64,000 nucleotides of DNA. It comes from Tepidicaulis marinus. GTDB lineage: Bacteria; Pseudomonadota; Alphaproteobacteria; Parvibaculales; Parvibaculaceae. The position numbers were made by a program, and so were the translations under genes. The stretch lies in assembly GCF_000739695.1 (NCBI RefSeq), contig NZ_BBIO01000001.1:248001-312000 (forward strand), in the 5' to 3' direction. Within the stretch, counting starts at the first letter, position 1, and each line of letters opens with the position of its first letter. The notes under the pieces were generated by a model. The model searched no databases, had not been told where the DNA came from, and worked only from the letters and a program-made list of their open reading frames with translations. Positions 56,201-64,000 of the stretch are shown here, in pieces.

Positions 56201-56470
56201 ATGTCGATTACGGCCGAGCGCAAACAAGAGCTCATCAAAGAATTTGCCGCAAGCGCGAGCGACACGGGTTCGCCGGAAGTGCAGGTAGCCATCCTGACCG
56301 AGCGGATCGCCAATCTCACCGGGCATTTCAAAACCCACGCGAAGGACAACCATTCGCGCCGCGGTTTGCTCAAGCTTGTGAGCCAGCGCCGCCGCCTTCT
56401 CGATTATGTGAAGGCCAAGGATCAGGCGCGGTACCAGGCGCTCATCCAGCGGCTCGGTATCCGGAGATAA
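56201..56470 (+). CDS. rpsO: 30S ribosomal protein S15
   Basis: An 89-residue primary rRNA-binding protein of the small subunit. The conserved segments are [32 protein letters not shown] and [15 protein letters not shown] 56201 follows AGGAG. A GTG six bases earlier is less likely. It precedes pnp, as in most proteobacteria, with a long structured gap. Confidence 0.97.
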   Translation: MSITAERKQELIKEFAASASDTGSPEVQVAILTERIANLTGHFKTHAKDNHSRRGLLKLVSQRRRLLDYVKAKDQARYQALIQRLGIRR

Positions 56471-56825
56471 GGGCTTTTGTTCATGGAACATGGCAAGCGC
56501 ACGTGCCTTCATCCGTAAGGCGCGTGCGTTGTGCTTTGGACCGGGAGCAAAGTCCCGCGTCAAGATTGGACGCCAAGAACAGCGTCGAGAAACTGTCTTG
56601 AGGCAAACGGGCGAAAGCCCGCTACGAAGAGAGACGATGTGTCCGATAAAGGTAAGCGGACAGGGAGCGGACCGGTTTTTTTCACGTCTCGAAAAAGCCG
56701 GTTCCCGGAGTAAGCCCCCGATCCCCCTTACCCGTCCGGCCGCGAGGAAACGCGGCACAATGATGTGCTGGCTGCATGGAGTTGGATAAACGCATGGAAG
56801 CAGCGGCACAGATTAGGAAACGATA
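56471..56825 (+). ncRNA. Structured rpsO-pnp intergenic leader
   Basis: A 355-base gap with five hairpins. They are GCACG-T-GCCTT/AAGGC-G-CGTGC at 56499-56527, CGGGA/TCCCG at 56542-56557, CGGGC-GAAA-GCCCG at 56608-56621, TGTCCG/CGGACA at 56640-56662 and a long ACCGG(T)7C/GAAAAAGCCGGT stem at 56671-56702. In E. coli the pnp leader is cut by RNase III and autoregulated by PNPase. A similar role is plausible here, but the sequence is not recognisably homologous. No reading frame in it has a convincing ribosome site. Confidence 0.5.
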
Positions 56826-59003
56826 ATGTTCGATATTGCACGTGAAGAAATTGAATGGGGCGGACGGCCTCTGATCATCGAAACCGGTAAAGTGGCCCGT
56901 CAGGCGGACGGTGCGGTGCTGGTGTCATACGGCGAAACCACGGTCCTGGCGACGGCGGTTGCCGAGCGCGCCCCCAAGCCGGGGCTGGACTTCTTCCCCC
57001 TGACCGTGAACTACCAGGAAAAAACCTACGCAGCCGGTAAAATCCCCGGCGGCTTCTTCAAGCGCGAAGGTCGGCCGAGCGAAAAAGAAACGCTCGTCTC
57101 GCGGCTGATCGACCGGCCGATCCGCCCGCTCTTTCACCCGGCTTTCAAAAACGAAACCCAGGTCATCGCCACCGTCGTCTCGCACGACATGGAAAACGAT
57201 CCCGATATCGTTGCCATGATCGCAACCTCGGCGGCGCTGACCTTGTCGGGCATCCCTTTCATGGGGCCCATCGGCGCGGCGCGTGTCGGTTATATCAACG
57301 GCGAATATGCGCTCAACCCGATGATCGACGAGATGGTGGAAAGCCAGCTCGATCTCGTCGTCGCCGGGACGGGCGATGCGGTGATGATGGTTGAATCGGA
57401 AGCCAAGGAGCTTTCCGAGGACGTCATGCTCGGCGCCGTGATGTTCGGCCACGAGCAGTTCCAGCCGGTGATCGATATGATCATCCGTCTGGCGGAAAAA
57501 GCGGCCAAAGAACCGCGCCCGATCGAAGAGATCGACAATTCCGATCTCGAAGCCAAGGTGAAAGCCATTGCCGAGGCGGATCTGCGCGCGGCATACGCCA
57601 TCGCCGACAAGGGCGAACGCCAGAACAAAGTCGCCGAGGCCAAGGACAAGGTGGTTGCCGAACTGGTGGGCGAAGATGACGGCCCGGAAGTCGCCACGAA
57701 AGTCTCCGGCGCCTTCAAGAAGCTGGAAAAGAACATCGTGCGCGGCTCGATCATCGAGACCGGCAAGCGTATCGATGGCCGTGATCTGGAAACGGTGCGT
57801 CCCATCGTCTCCGAAACGCATATCCTGCCGCGCAGCCACGGCTCGGCGCTTTTCACCCGCGGTGAAACCCAGGCCCTCGTTGTGACGACGCTGGGCACGG
57901 GCGAGGACGAGCAGTTCATCGACGCGCTGGAAGGCACCTATAAGGAAAACTTCCTGCTGCATTACAACTTCCCGCCTTATTCCGTGGGCGAGACGGGCCG
58001 CGTTGGCTTTACGGGCCGGCGCGAAGTGGGCCACGGCAAGCTTGCCTGGCGGGCGCTGCGCGCGGTGCTTCCCGAGCGTGATGCCTTCCCCTACACGATC
58101 CGCATCGTTTCGGAGATCACCGAGTCGAACGGTTCCTCTTCCATGGCAACGGTCTGCGGGGCCTCGCTTTCCATGATGGATGCGGGCGTGCCGCTGAAGC
58201 GCCCGGTTGCGGGCATCGCTATGGGCCTCATCAAGGAAGAAAACGGCGTCGCCGTTCTCTCCGACATTCTGGGCGATGAGGACCATTTGGGCGACATGGA
58301 CTTCAAAGTGGCAGGTACTTCCGAAGGGGTGACCTCGCTGCAGATGGACATCAAGATCACCGGCATCACCAAGGAGATCATGGATACCGCGCTGAGCCAG
58401 GCGAAGGGCGGGCGTCTTCATATTCTCAATGAAATGTCGAAAGCGCTCACCGAAGCGCGGCCCGAGCTCGGCGCCCATGCGCCGCGCATCGAAGTGATCA
58501 AGATCCCGCAGGATAAGATCCGCGAAGTGATCGGCACGGGCGGCAAGGTCGTGCGGGAGATCGTCGAAAAGACCGGCGCGAAGGTCGATATCGGTGATGA
58601 CGGCACGATCAAGGTTGCCTCCTCGAGCCAGGAAGCCATCGAAGCGGCGCTGGCTTGGATCAAGGGCATCACGGCGGAGCCGGAAGTCGGCATGATCTAC
58701 AAGGGCAAGGTCGTGAAGGTCGTCGATTTCGGCGCTTTCGTGAACTTCTTCGGTCCCCGCGACGGTCTGGTGCATATTTCCCAGCTCAAGCAGGAAAAAG
58801 TCGGCGCTGTCTCCGATGTTCTGAAGGAAGGCGACGAGGTCTTCGTGAAGCTGATGGGCTTCGATGACCGCGGTAAAGTGCGCCTTTCCATGAAGGTCGT
58901 GGACCAGGAAACGGGCAAGCTGATCGAAGGCATGGAAGATGCCAGCGATGACGGCGGCGAGCGGCGCGGCCGCGGCCGGCGCAATAAGGCCGATGCCGAT
59001 TAA
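56826..59003 (+). CDS. pnp: Polyribonucleotide nucleotidyltransferase (PNPase)
   Basis: Phosphorolytic 3'-5' exoribonuclease of the degradosome. It has 725 residues: two RNase PH domains (about 10-230 and 320-540, with [30 protein letters not shown] and [17 protein letters not shown]), a KH domain (about 555-610, [15 protein letters not shown]) and an S1 domain (about 620-690, [17 protein letters not shown]). The structured leader lies upstream and a strong terminator downstream. Confidence 0.98.
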   Translation: MFDIAREEIEWGGRPLIIETGKVARQADGAVLVSYGETTVLATAVAERAPKPGLDFFPLTVNYQEKTYAAGKIPGGFFKREGRPSEKETLVSRLIDRPIRPLFHPAFKNETQVIATVVSHDMENDPDIVAMIATSAALTLSGIPFMGPIGAARVGYINGEYALNPMIDEMVESQLDLVVAGTGDAVMMVESEAKELSEDVMLGAVMFGHEQFQPVIDMIIRLAEKAAKEPRPIEEIDNSDLEAKVKAIAEADLRAAYAIADKGERQNKVAEAKDKVVAELVGEDDGPEVATKVSGAFKKLEKNIVRGSIIETGKRIDGRDLETVRPIVSETHILPRSHGSALFTRGETQALVVTTLGTGEDEQFIDALEGTYKENFLLHYNFPPYSVGETGRVGFTGRREVGHGKLAWRALRAVLPERDAFPYTIRIVSEITESNGSSSMATVCGASLSMMDAGVPLKRPVAGIAMGLIKEENGVAVLSDILGDEDHLGDMDFKVAGTSEGVTSLQMDIKITGITKEIMDTALSQAKGGRLHILNEMSKALTEARPELGAHAPRIEVIKIPQDKIREVIGTGGKVVREIVEKTGAKVDIGDDGTIKVASSSQEAIEAALAWIKGITAEPEVGMIYKGKVVKVVDFGAFVNFFGPRDGLVHISQLKQEKVGAVSDVLKEGDEVFVKLMGFDDRGKVRLSMKVVDQETGKLIEGMEDASDDGGERRGRGRRNKADAD

Positions 59004-59077
59004 AAGCTTTGCTTAAGCACAAGCGTGAAAGCGGGCGCAATTCTCTTGCAATGAGCCCGCCAAACACGGCAAAAAAA

Positions 59078-59110
59078 GGGGCGGTCTTCGGACCGCCCCG
59101 TTTATTTTCG
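59078..59110 (+). terminator. Intrinsic terminator after pnp
   Basis: GGGGCGGTC-TTCG-GACCGCCCC, a nine-base perfect stem with a stable TTCG tetraloop, followed by GTTTATTTTC. It ends the rimP-pnp run. Confidence 0.93.
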
Positions 59111-59126
59111 AAAGGGCGAGAGGTCG

Positions 59127-59804
59127 ATGCGGTTGAAGGCAAAAACCTTGGGAGCCGGCGCAGGCATGTTGGCGGCGCTGATATGGGCAATGGCCTCGGG
59201 GCCGGCGCACGCGCAGGAAGAGGCGGCTCAGCGCTCCATCCCGGATGAATACCGCTGGGAAAACGTCATCACCGATTTCGACAAGGACCGTCTGGAGCGC
59301 CTGGAAGAAGCCCTGGCGCTCGGCAATGAAGAGGCGGCGGGCGCGCCAAGCGTATCTTATGACGACCGCCTGGCGCTGAAATCCGTGATGGAGGCCGAGG
59401 CGGTGCCCGTCGATGACAGCCATCTTCTGGGCTGGCGCGGCTGCCGCATGATCAAGGTCGGTGGGCGCTTTGCAGGTCTTGCCGTTTATCCCTTTTTCGA
59501 TTGCCGCATCACCGTCGTGGACGGTTTTCTGTTCTTCGAAAAACGTTCGGGTTCGCAGCGCATGAGCGGGCGGCTATATCAGAACGATGCGCTCTCGCGC
59601 ATTCTGCTGGCGGCGCCTACCTACAATGACGCCCCGCAGCGCCCTTATATGAGCGAGGCGGATGAAAGCACAAACCCGCAAATTCAAAATGCCGTCGGTG
59701 TGCTCAATCAGCTTGAAGACGGGCGGCTGCGCATTCTCTTTCCCTGGCCCGCGCTTGAGGCAAGCTACACGGTGCTGGAACTGCGCTCCCTCGACAATCT
59801 TTAA
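59127..59804 (+). CDS. DUF4893 domain-containing secreted protein
   Basis: A 225-residue exported protein with a signal peptide ending near GPAHA-QEE (about residue 29). The body starts at YRWENVITDFDKDRLERLEEAL, the DUF4893 pattern, and includes HLLGWRGCRMIKVGG and DCRITVVDGFLFF. Two cysteines (in WRGCRMI and FFDCRIT) may form a disulfide. The function is unknown. The start follows GGGCGAGAGG. Convergent with fabI. Confidence 0.78.
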   Translation: MRLKAKTLGAGAGMLAALIWAMASGPAHAQEEAAQRSIPDEYRWENVITDFDKDRLERLEEALALGNEEAAGAPSVSYDDRLALKSVMEAEAVPVDDSHLLGWRGCRMIKVGGRFAGLAVYPFFDCRITVVDGFLFFEKRSGSQRMSGRLYQNDALSRILLAAPTYNDAPQRPYMSEADESTNPQIQNAVGVLNQLEDGRLRILFPWPALEASYTVLELRSLDNL

Positions 59805-59840
59805 AGCGCTTCTTTAAGAGCACTTCTTTCTGGGCAACAA

Positions 59841-59866
59841 AAAAGCCCCGTCACGGCGCGGCTTTT
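59841..59866. terminator. Bidirectional terminator between DUF4893 gene and fabI
   Basis: AAAAGCC ... GGCTTTT around a GC-rich loop, with A and T tracts on both sides, between convergent genes. Confidence 0.8.
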
Positions 59867-59888
59867 TGCATGAGCGGTTTCCGCGAAC

Positions 59889-60764
59889 CTATTCGGCGGC
59901 GTTCTTGTCGCCGTTTGCTGGGCCGGGCGCGACCAGCTCTTCCAGATCGCTCGCCTTCGGCATGCCGATAATGTTGTAACCGGCATCGACGTGATGCACT
60001 TCGCCCGTCACGCGGGTGGAAAGGTCGGAGAGCAGGTAAAGCGCGGCGCCGCCTACATGCTCAAGCTCGATCGTTTCCTTGATCGGCGCATGGGTCTTGT
60101 TCCATTTGAACACCAGCCGGGCGGAACCGACGGCGGAGCCTGCCAGTGTGCGCATGGGGCCTGCGGAAATCGCATTGACGCGGATGCCGTCCCGGCCGAG
60201 ATCGGCGGCGAGATAACGCACGCTTGCCTCCAGCGCCGCCTTTGCAACGCCCATGACATTGTAATTCGGCATGACGCGTTCGGCGCCCGCGTAAGTCAGC
60301 GTGATCAACGAGCCGCCTTCGCTCATCAAGTCGTGCGCGCGGCGCGCCACATCGGTGAAGGAATAGCAGGAGATTTCCATCGTCTGGCGGAAATTGTCGC
60401 GGGAGGTGTCGACATAGCGGCCCTTAAGCTCGCTCTTGTCGGAATAAGCGATGGCATGAACGATGAAGTCGAGCTTGCCCCATTCCTCTTTCAGCGTCTT
60501 GAACGCGGCATCGAGGCTCGCCTCATCCATCACATCGCAAGGCAGCAGCAGTTTTGCGCCGAGCGAATCGGCCAGCGGTTTGACGCGCCGCCCGAATTGA
60601 TCGCCCTGATAGGTAAAGGCCAGCTCCGCGCCATGCGCGGCGGCGGCTTTGGCGATCCCCCAGGCGATGGAATGGTCGTTGGCGACCCCCATAATCAGGC
60701 CGCGCTTACCTGCCAATAGCGCGCCTTGCTCGAAAGCGCTTCCACGCGTAACTGCCCCGTCCAT
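59889..60764 (-). CDS. fabI: Enoyl-[acyl-carrier-protein] reductase FabI
   Basis: Last reduction step of each fatty-acid elongation cycle, NADH-dependent. It has 291 residues with the atypical SDR nucleotide site GLIMGVANDHSIAWGIAKA, IVHAIAYSDKSELKG and the catalytic Y-x6-K in PNYNVMGVAKAALE. SAGPMRTLAGSAVG is also diagnostic. It is the third gene of fabA-fabB-fabI, 106 bases after fabB. FabI is the triclosan-sensitive type of enoyl reductase. Confidence 0.96.
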   Translation of the reverse strand: MDGAVTRGSAFEQGALLAGKRGLIMGVANDHSIAWGIAKAAAAHGAELAFTYQGDQFGRRVKPLADSLGAKLLLPCDVMDEASLDAAFKTLKEEWGKLDFIVHAIAYSDKSELKGRYVDTSRDNFRQTMEISCYSFTDVARRAHDLMSEGGSLITLTYAGAERVMPNYNVMGVAKAALEASVRYLAADLGRDGIRVNAISAGPMRTLAGSAVGSARLVFKWNKTHAPIKETIELEHVGGAALYLLSDLSTRVTGEVHHVDAGYNIIGMPKASDLEELVAPGPANGDKNAAE

Positions 60765-60870
60765 GTCGTTTCGCTCTCGCTATTCCGTCCCAGAACGGGA
60801 CATCTCCCAGTTTCCCCTATTCCGGTATGCAAGCATTGCCCCAACCACCGGGGGCGCATACCGGTCTTAC

Positions 60871-62088
60871 TCAGGCATCCAGCTTTTTCATCACCAGGCA
60901 GCCATTCGTGCCGCCAAAGCCGAAGCTGTTGGACATCACGCAATTGATCTTGGCGTTATCCTGGCGCTCGCGCACGATATTGGCGGAGGCCACGGCCGGG
61001 TCGAGTTCTTCGATATTGGCGGATTCGCAGATGAAGCCGTTTTCCATCATCAGCAGCGAATAGATCGCCTCATGCACCCCGGCGGCGCCCTGCGCATGGC
61101 CGGAGAGCGATTTCGTCGCGCTGATCGGCGGCATCTTGTCGCCGAACACGGTCTTGATCGCTTCGATCTCGGGAATGTCGCCGACCGGCGTCGAGGTCGC
61201 ATGCGGGTTGATATAGTCGATCGGATCTTTCACCGTTTCGAGCGCCAGCTTCATGGCGCGCACAGCGCCTTCGCCGGATGGCGCCACCATGTCCGCACCG
61301 TCCGAGGTCGCGCCATAGCCGACGATCTCGGCATAGATTTTCGCGCCGCGTGCCTTGGCATGTTCCAGTTCTTCGAGGACCAAAACGCCGCCGCCGCCGG
61401 AAATCACGAAGCCGTCGCGGCTCACGTCATAGGCGCGCGAGGCCTTGGCGGGCGTGTCGTTATATTTCGAGGACATGGCGCCCATTGCATCGAAGAGGCA
61501 GGAAAGCGTCCAGTCGAGCTCTTCGCCGCCGCCGGCAAACATCATGTCCTGCTTGCCCCACTGGATTTGCTCGGCCGCATTGCCGATGCAGTGGGTGGAG
61601 GTGGTGCAGGCGGAGGAGATCGAATAGCTCGGGCCCTTGATTTTAAAGAGCGTGGAAAGGTTGGCCGAGACCGTGCTCGACATCGCTTTCGGTACCGAGG
61701 TCGGGCCGATCTTGCGCGGGCCTTTTTCGCGGGTGATGTCGGCGGCGGCAACGATGGCTTTCGTCGAGGCCCCGCCCGAGCCCAGCACCATGCCGGTGCG
61801 CTCGTTGGAAATTTCATGGGCCTCAAGGCCGGCATCGCGGATCGCCTGTTCCATGGCGATATAGGTATAGGCCGCGCCGTCGCCCATGAAGCGGCGGGTC
61901 TTGCGGTCCAGCACTTCTTCCAGGTCCAGCTTCAAGGAGCCGTGCACCTGGCTGCGGAACCCGTATTTCGTATAATCTTCCGCATGAACAATGCCGGAGC
62001 GCGCATCGCGCAAGCTGGCCAGCACTTCTTGCGTGTTATTGCCGAGGGAGGAAACGACACCCATCCCGGTAATGACGACACGCCTCAT
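60871..62088 (-). CDS. fabB: 3-oxoacyl-ACP synthase I FabB
   Basis: Condensing enzyme needed for unsaturated fatty-acid elongation together with FabA. It has 405 residues, with catalytic Cys in [15 protein letters not shown] and the two His in [12 protein letters not shown] and [14 protein letters not shown]. The N-terminal [17 protein letters not shown] and C-terminal [13 protein letters not shown] are typical. Pairing with fabA marks it as FabB rather than FabF. Confidence 0.96.
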   Translation of the reverse strand: MRRVVITGMGVVSSLGNNTQEVLASLRDARSGIVHAEDYTKYGFRSQVHGSLKLDLEEVLDRKTRRFMGDGAAYTYIAMEQAIRDAGLEAHEISNERTGMVLGSGGASTKAIVAAADITREKGPRKIGPTSVPKAMSSTVSANLSTLFKIKGPSYSISSACTTSTHCIGNAAEQIQWGKQDMMFAGGGEELDWTLSCLFDAMGAMSSKYNDTPAKASRAYDVSRDGFVISGGGGVLVLEELEHAKARGAKIYAEIVGYGATSDGADMVAPSGEGAVRAMKLALETVKDPIDYINPHATSTPVGDIPEIEAIKTVFGDKMPPISATKSLSGHAQGAAGVHEAIYSLLMMENGFICESANIEELDPAVASANIVRERQDNAKINCVMSNSFGFGGTNGCLVMKKLDA

Positions 62089-62246
62089 GATTACTCTCCC
62101 TTGCTCAACCGGCTTTTGCCTGGCCGGAAGTCCCGTGTGCCGCCCTCAAAGGCGGCCGGACGGGGGCGAAATGTACCTTGATTTGCCGTGCCTTGCGAGC
62201 CAAAGCGAAGCCGGAACGGACATGCGGGCATAAGAGCCATGGCAGA

Positions 62247-62768
62247 TCAGGCTGGCGCTTCTTCGCCGCCTGCAACGACGACACGCAAATCCTCTGCCTT
62301 ATAGATAGGCTCGCCATCGGCTTTCAAAACACCGTCCGCCTGCAGCAGCACCAATTTGCGGTTGATCACCCGCTTCAGGTCGATCACATATTCGAGCACT
62401 TTGGTCTTCGGCGTGACCATGCCGGAGAATTTCACCGAGCCGACGCCGATCGCCCGGCCCTTGCCCTTGGCGCCCATCCAGCCGAGAAAGAAGCCCACCA
62501 GCTGCCACATGCCGTCAAGGCCAAGACAGCCCGGCATGATCGGATCGCCCTCGAAATGGCAGGGGAAGAACCAGCGGTCTTCGCGAATGTCATACTGAGC
62601 GACGATCTGGCCTTTGCCATATTCCCCGCCTTCGGCGGAAATATTGACGATCCGGTCGATCATCAGCATGGGCGGCAGGGGCAATTGCGCGTTTCCCGGT
62701 CCGAAAAGCTTGCCATGCGCGCAGTCCAACAAATCTTCGTATGAGTAGCTCGATTTCTGTTCCGCCAT
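62247..62768 (-). CDS. fabA: 3-hydroxydecanoyl-ACP dehydratase/isomerase FabA
   Basis: Introduces the cis double bond in anaerobic-type unsaturated fatty-acid synthesis. It has 173 residues. The catalytic His is in [20 protein letters not shown], and [14 protein letters not shown] precedes it. First gene of the fabA-fabB-fabI run and divergent from irr, an arrangement common in Hyphomicrobiales. Confidence 0.97.
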   Translation of the reverse strand: MAEQKSSYSYEDLLDCAHGKLFGPGNAQLPLPPMLMIDRIVNISAEGGEYGKGQIVAQYDIREDRWFFPCHFEGDPIMPGCLGLDGMWQLVGFFLGWMGAKGKGRAIGVGSVKFSGMVTPKTKVLEYVIDLKRVINRKLVLLQADGVLKADGEPIYKAEDLRVVVAGGEEAPA

Positions 62769-62942
62769 CCTGTGCCCAATCCCTGGCCAGCGAGCCTTGC
62801 AAGGGCCCTCGCGGGGGCCAGGCTCATGTTTAATTATTCTGTCGCGCTTCCTAACACACCCGGGGGGCCGCGCAAACCCTCACGACAAGCCGCCCGGCGC
62901 CCGTAGAGAGCAGGGAGCGCGGGGGGCCTATTGGGCGGGACC

Positions 62943-62972
62943 TTGACATGGGCGCGGATTTACCCACATTGT
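62943..62972 (+). promoter_or_regulatory. Likely irr promoter
   Basis: TTGACA at 62943-62948 and a weak -10 CATTGT at 62967-62972 with an 18-base spacer. The downstream palindrome at 62981-62995 would sit at the transcription start, a repressing position. Confidence 0.45.
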
Positions 62973-62980
62973 GTGTCAGA

Positions 62981-62995
62981 TTGTAATGATTACAA
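62981..62995. promoter_or_regulatory. Perfect 7-1-7 Fur-family box upstream of irr
   Basis: TTGTAAT-G-ATTACAA, a perfect 7-1-7 inverted repeat with the TAATnATTA core seen in Fur, Zur and PerR boxes. It differs from the published Zur-type TCGTAAT-n-ATTACGA only at the second base of each arm. It lies about 102 bases before the irr start and 213 before fabA. Which Fur-family protein binds cannot be told. Confidence 0.65.
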
Positions 62996-63096
62996 ACTGC
63001 GCCCGCCGCAGGGGCCTGATGCGCCTCCAAAGGGTGCGGGAATATTTGCAAGGTGCAATGGCCCTGGATTTGGGGCCTGAGTTACGGACCAGAAGT

Positions 63097-63522
63097 ATGG
63101 ACATGGAAAAAGAGCGCCCCTTCAGCCAGACCCTTAACCGGCTCCGCGACGCCGGGCTGCGGCCGACGCGCCAGCGCCTGGCGCTCGGCCGGCTGCTCTT
63201 TGACGGCGGCGAACGCCATGTCACGGCCGAGGTCCTTCACGAAGAAGCGACGGGTCAGGGGATTTCCGTCTCTCTGGCAACCGTCTACAACACGCTGCAT
63301 CAATTCACCGATGCCGGCCTTCTGCGGCAGGTTGTCGTGGATGCCTCGCGTACCTATTTCGACACGAACACCGACGATCACCATCACTTCTTCAAGGAAG
63401 ACGATGGCTCGCTGATGGATATTCCCGGCGATCATATCGAGGTGGCGGGCCTGCCTAAGGCCCCGGATGGCAGTGAAGTTGCCCGTGTCGATGTCATTGT
63501 GCGGCTGAAATCAGCTTCCTAA
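63097..63522 (+). CDS. irr: Iron response regulator Irr (Fur family)
   Basis: A 141-residue Fur-family regulator. AGLRPTRQRLALGRLLFDGG and VSLATVYNTLHQFTDAGLLR give the winged helix. TYFDTNTDDHHHFFKEDDGS carries the His cluster, and LMDIPGDHIEVAGLP is an Irr signature. In alphaproteobacteria Irr senses heme status and controls iron genes when iron is low. Starts at 63019 or 63058 (with AAGG upstream) are possible. 63097 gives the usual length. Divergence from fabA and the neighbouring rubrerythrin agree with the assignment. Confidence 0.92.
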   Translation: MDMEKERPFSQTLNRLRDAGLRPTRQRLALGRLLFDGGERHVTAEVLHEEATGQGISVSLATVYNTLHQFTDAGLLRQVVVDASRTYFDTNTDDHHHFFKEDDGSLMDIPGDHIEVAGLPKAPDGSEVARVDVIVRLKSAS

Positions 63523-63560
63523 GCCTCCTGCTTGTTACGTGTGCAAATCGTTCTCAAATT

Positions 63561-63577
63561 TTTAGAATTACTCTAAA
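63561..63577. promoter_or_regulatory. Irr box (ICE motif) upstream of rubrerythrin
   Basis: TTTAGAA-TTA-CTCTAAA matches the iron control element TTTAGAA-N3-TTCTAAA at 13 of 14 fixed positions. It ends three bases before the likely -35 of the rubrerythrin promoter, in a position suited to Irr control. Confidence 0.72.
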
Positions 63578-63580
63578 GAG

Positions 63581-63609
63581 TTGACGAACTCCTTCCATGC
63601 GCTTAATCT
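63581..63609 (+). promoter_or_regulatory. Likely rubrerythrin promoter
   Basis: TTGACG at 63581-63586 and TAATCT at 63604-63609 with a 17-base spacer, in an AT-rich pocket directly after the Irr box. The -10 is weak, so the exact element is uncertain. Confidence 0.45.
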
Positions 63610-63741
63610 TTGATTCTAAGGGTTGGGGGCAAAATAACAAGCGCTCCCCGCCCTCACATGGTTGAAGCAACCAGGCCCCGCACCATCCGGCCCATGCGTG
63701 CGCGCATGCCCCCGGGGGGTCTAACAGGTGAGGAGGACGAC

Positions 63742-64000
63742 ATGTCGCTTGCAAGCAGCAAGACTCTCGAAAATTTGAAAGAAGCCTTTGCCGGTGAAAG
63801 CCAGGCGAACCGCCGCTATCTCTATTTCGCTCAGAAAGCGGATGTGGAAGGCTATAACGACGTTGCCGCCGTTTTCCGCTCCACAGCGGAAGGCGAGACG
63901 GGCCACGCGCATGGCCATCTGGAATTCCTGGAAGAAGTGGGCGATCCGGCAACGGGCGAGCCCATCGGCGATACCTCGAAAAACCTGAAAGCGGCAATTG
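63742..64000 (+). CDS. Rubrerythrin family di-iron protein (3' end cut by window edge)
   Basis: The first 86 codons of a rubrerythrin-type protein, probably involved in peroxide reduction. ATG 63742 is preceded by GAGGAGG. The helix pair LKEAFAGESQANRRYLYFAQKA and FRSTAEGETGHAHGHLEFLE carries the Glu and ExxH ligands of the di-iron site. The window ends before the second half of the domain and any C-terminal rubredoxin part. It follows irr and has an Irr box in front. Confidence 0.9.
   Translation, partial: MSLASSKTLENLKEAFAGESQANRRYLYFAQKADVEGYNDVAAVFRSTAEGETGHAHGHLEFLEEVGDPATGEPIGDTSKNLKAAI

Noticed and set aside
1-64000. CRISPR arrays, insertion sequences, prophage, rRNA or tRNA genes
   Set aside because: No regularly spaced repeats, transposase or integrase frames, or rRNA/tRNA signatures were found by reading both strands.

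Overview
The window is high-GC chromosomal DNA from an alphaproteobacterium, most likely a Hyphomicrobiales (Rhizobiales)-type organism capable of partial denitrification. The evidence is the gene content and order: an Irr-type Fur protein divergent from a fabA-fabB-fabI run, a class II-like NirK with pseudoazurin, an OlsB ornithine-lipid acyltransferase, and the conserved runs mutS-(NYN)-glnD-murJ-trpS, tsaB-rimI-fur-plsC-miaB-phoH-ybeY-corC-lnt-HTH-metK-trmB and rimP-nusA-ylxR-infB-rbfA-truB-rpsO-pnp. I see no rRNA, tRNA, CRISPR array, prophage or insertion sequence. I cannot name the species.

Layout. 1-9 kb: nitrogen-oxide respiration and NO handling. It holds a quinol-type nitric oxide reductase (cut by the left edge), nnrS, a CopD-like membrane protein, a bacteriohemerythrin behind an acyl-CoA dehydrogenase, nirK, pseudoazurin, a Crp/Fnr regulator (NnrR/DNR type) and a DUF1858 protein. 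Two regulatory codes are readable. A near-consensus NsrR operator lies between nnrS and the copD-like gene. Three TTG-N8-CAA Fnr/NNR-type boxes lie upstream of nirK, pseudoazurin/nnrR and the DUF1858 gene. 9-22 kb: housekeeping and envelope genes (BON lipoprotein, SirB1-like, gshB, VOC protein, comM-like, hybrid histidine kinase, GNAT, ampG, olsB, DUF4399, malic enzyme). 22.1-23.3 kb: an AT-richer islet with a NYN-domain protein and a possible gene remnant, sitting between maeB and mutS. 23-34.7 kb: mutS, glnD, murJ, trpS, DUF2333, usp. 34.7-47 kb: Fe-S scaffold, tRNA-modification, Mur/Fur and envelope operon genes up to metK and trmB. 47-49 kb: an HxlR-regulated isomerase/SDR pair. 49-59 kb: the transcription-translation operon, with a strongly structured leader before pnp. 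59-63 kb: DUF4893 and type II fatty-acid synthesis genes. 63-64 kb: irr and rubrerythrin (cut by the right edge), with a perfect 7-1-7 Fur-family box at irr and an ICE-type Irr box before rubrerythrin.

How the genes fit together: NirK receives electrons from pseudoazurin and makes NO. qNor removes it, while NnrS, hemerythrin and the NsrR-box genes buffer NO stress. Irr, Mur/Fur, rubrerythrin and the NfuA-like scaffold handle iron and peroxide balance. The rest is ordinary core metabolism. I found no clearly new multi-gene system. The observations most worth a second look are the NO/NNR regulatory sites, the NYN islet with its degraded neighbour, the structured metK and pnp leaders, and the Fur/Irr sites at the right end.
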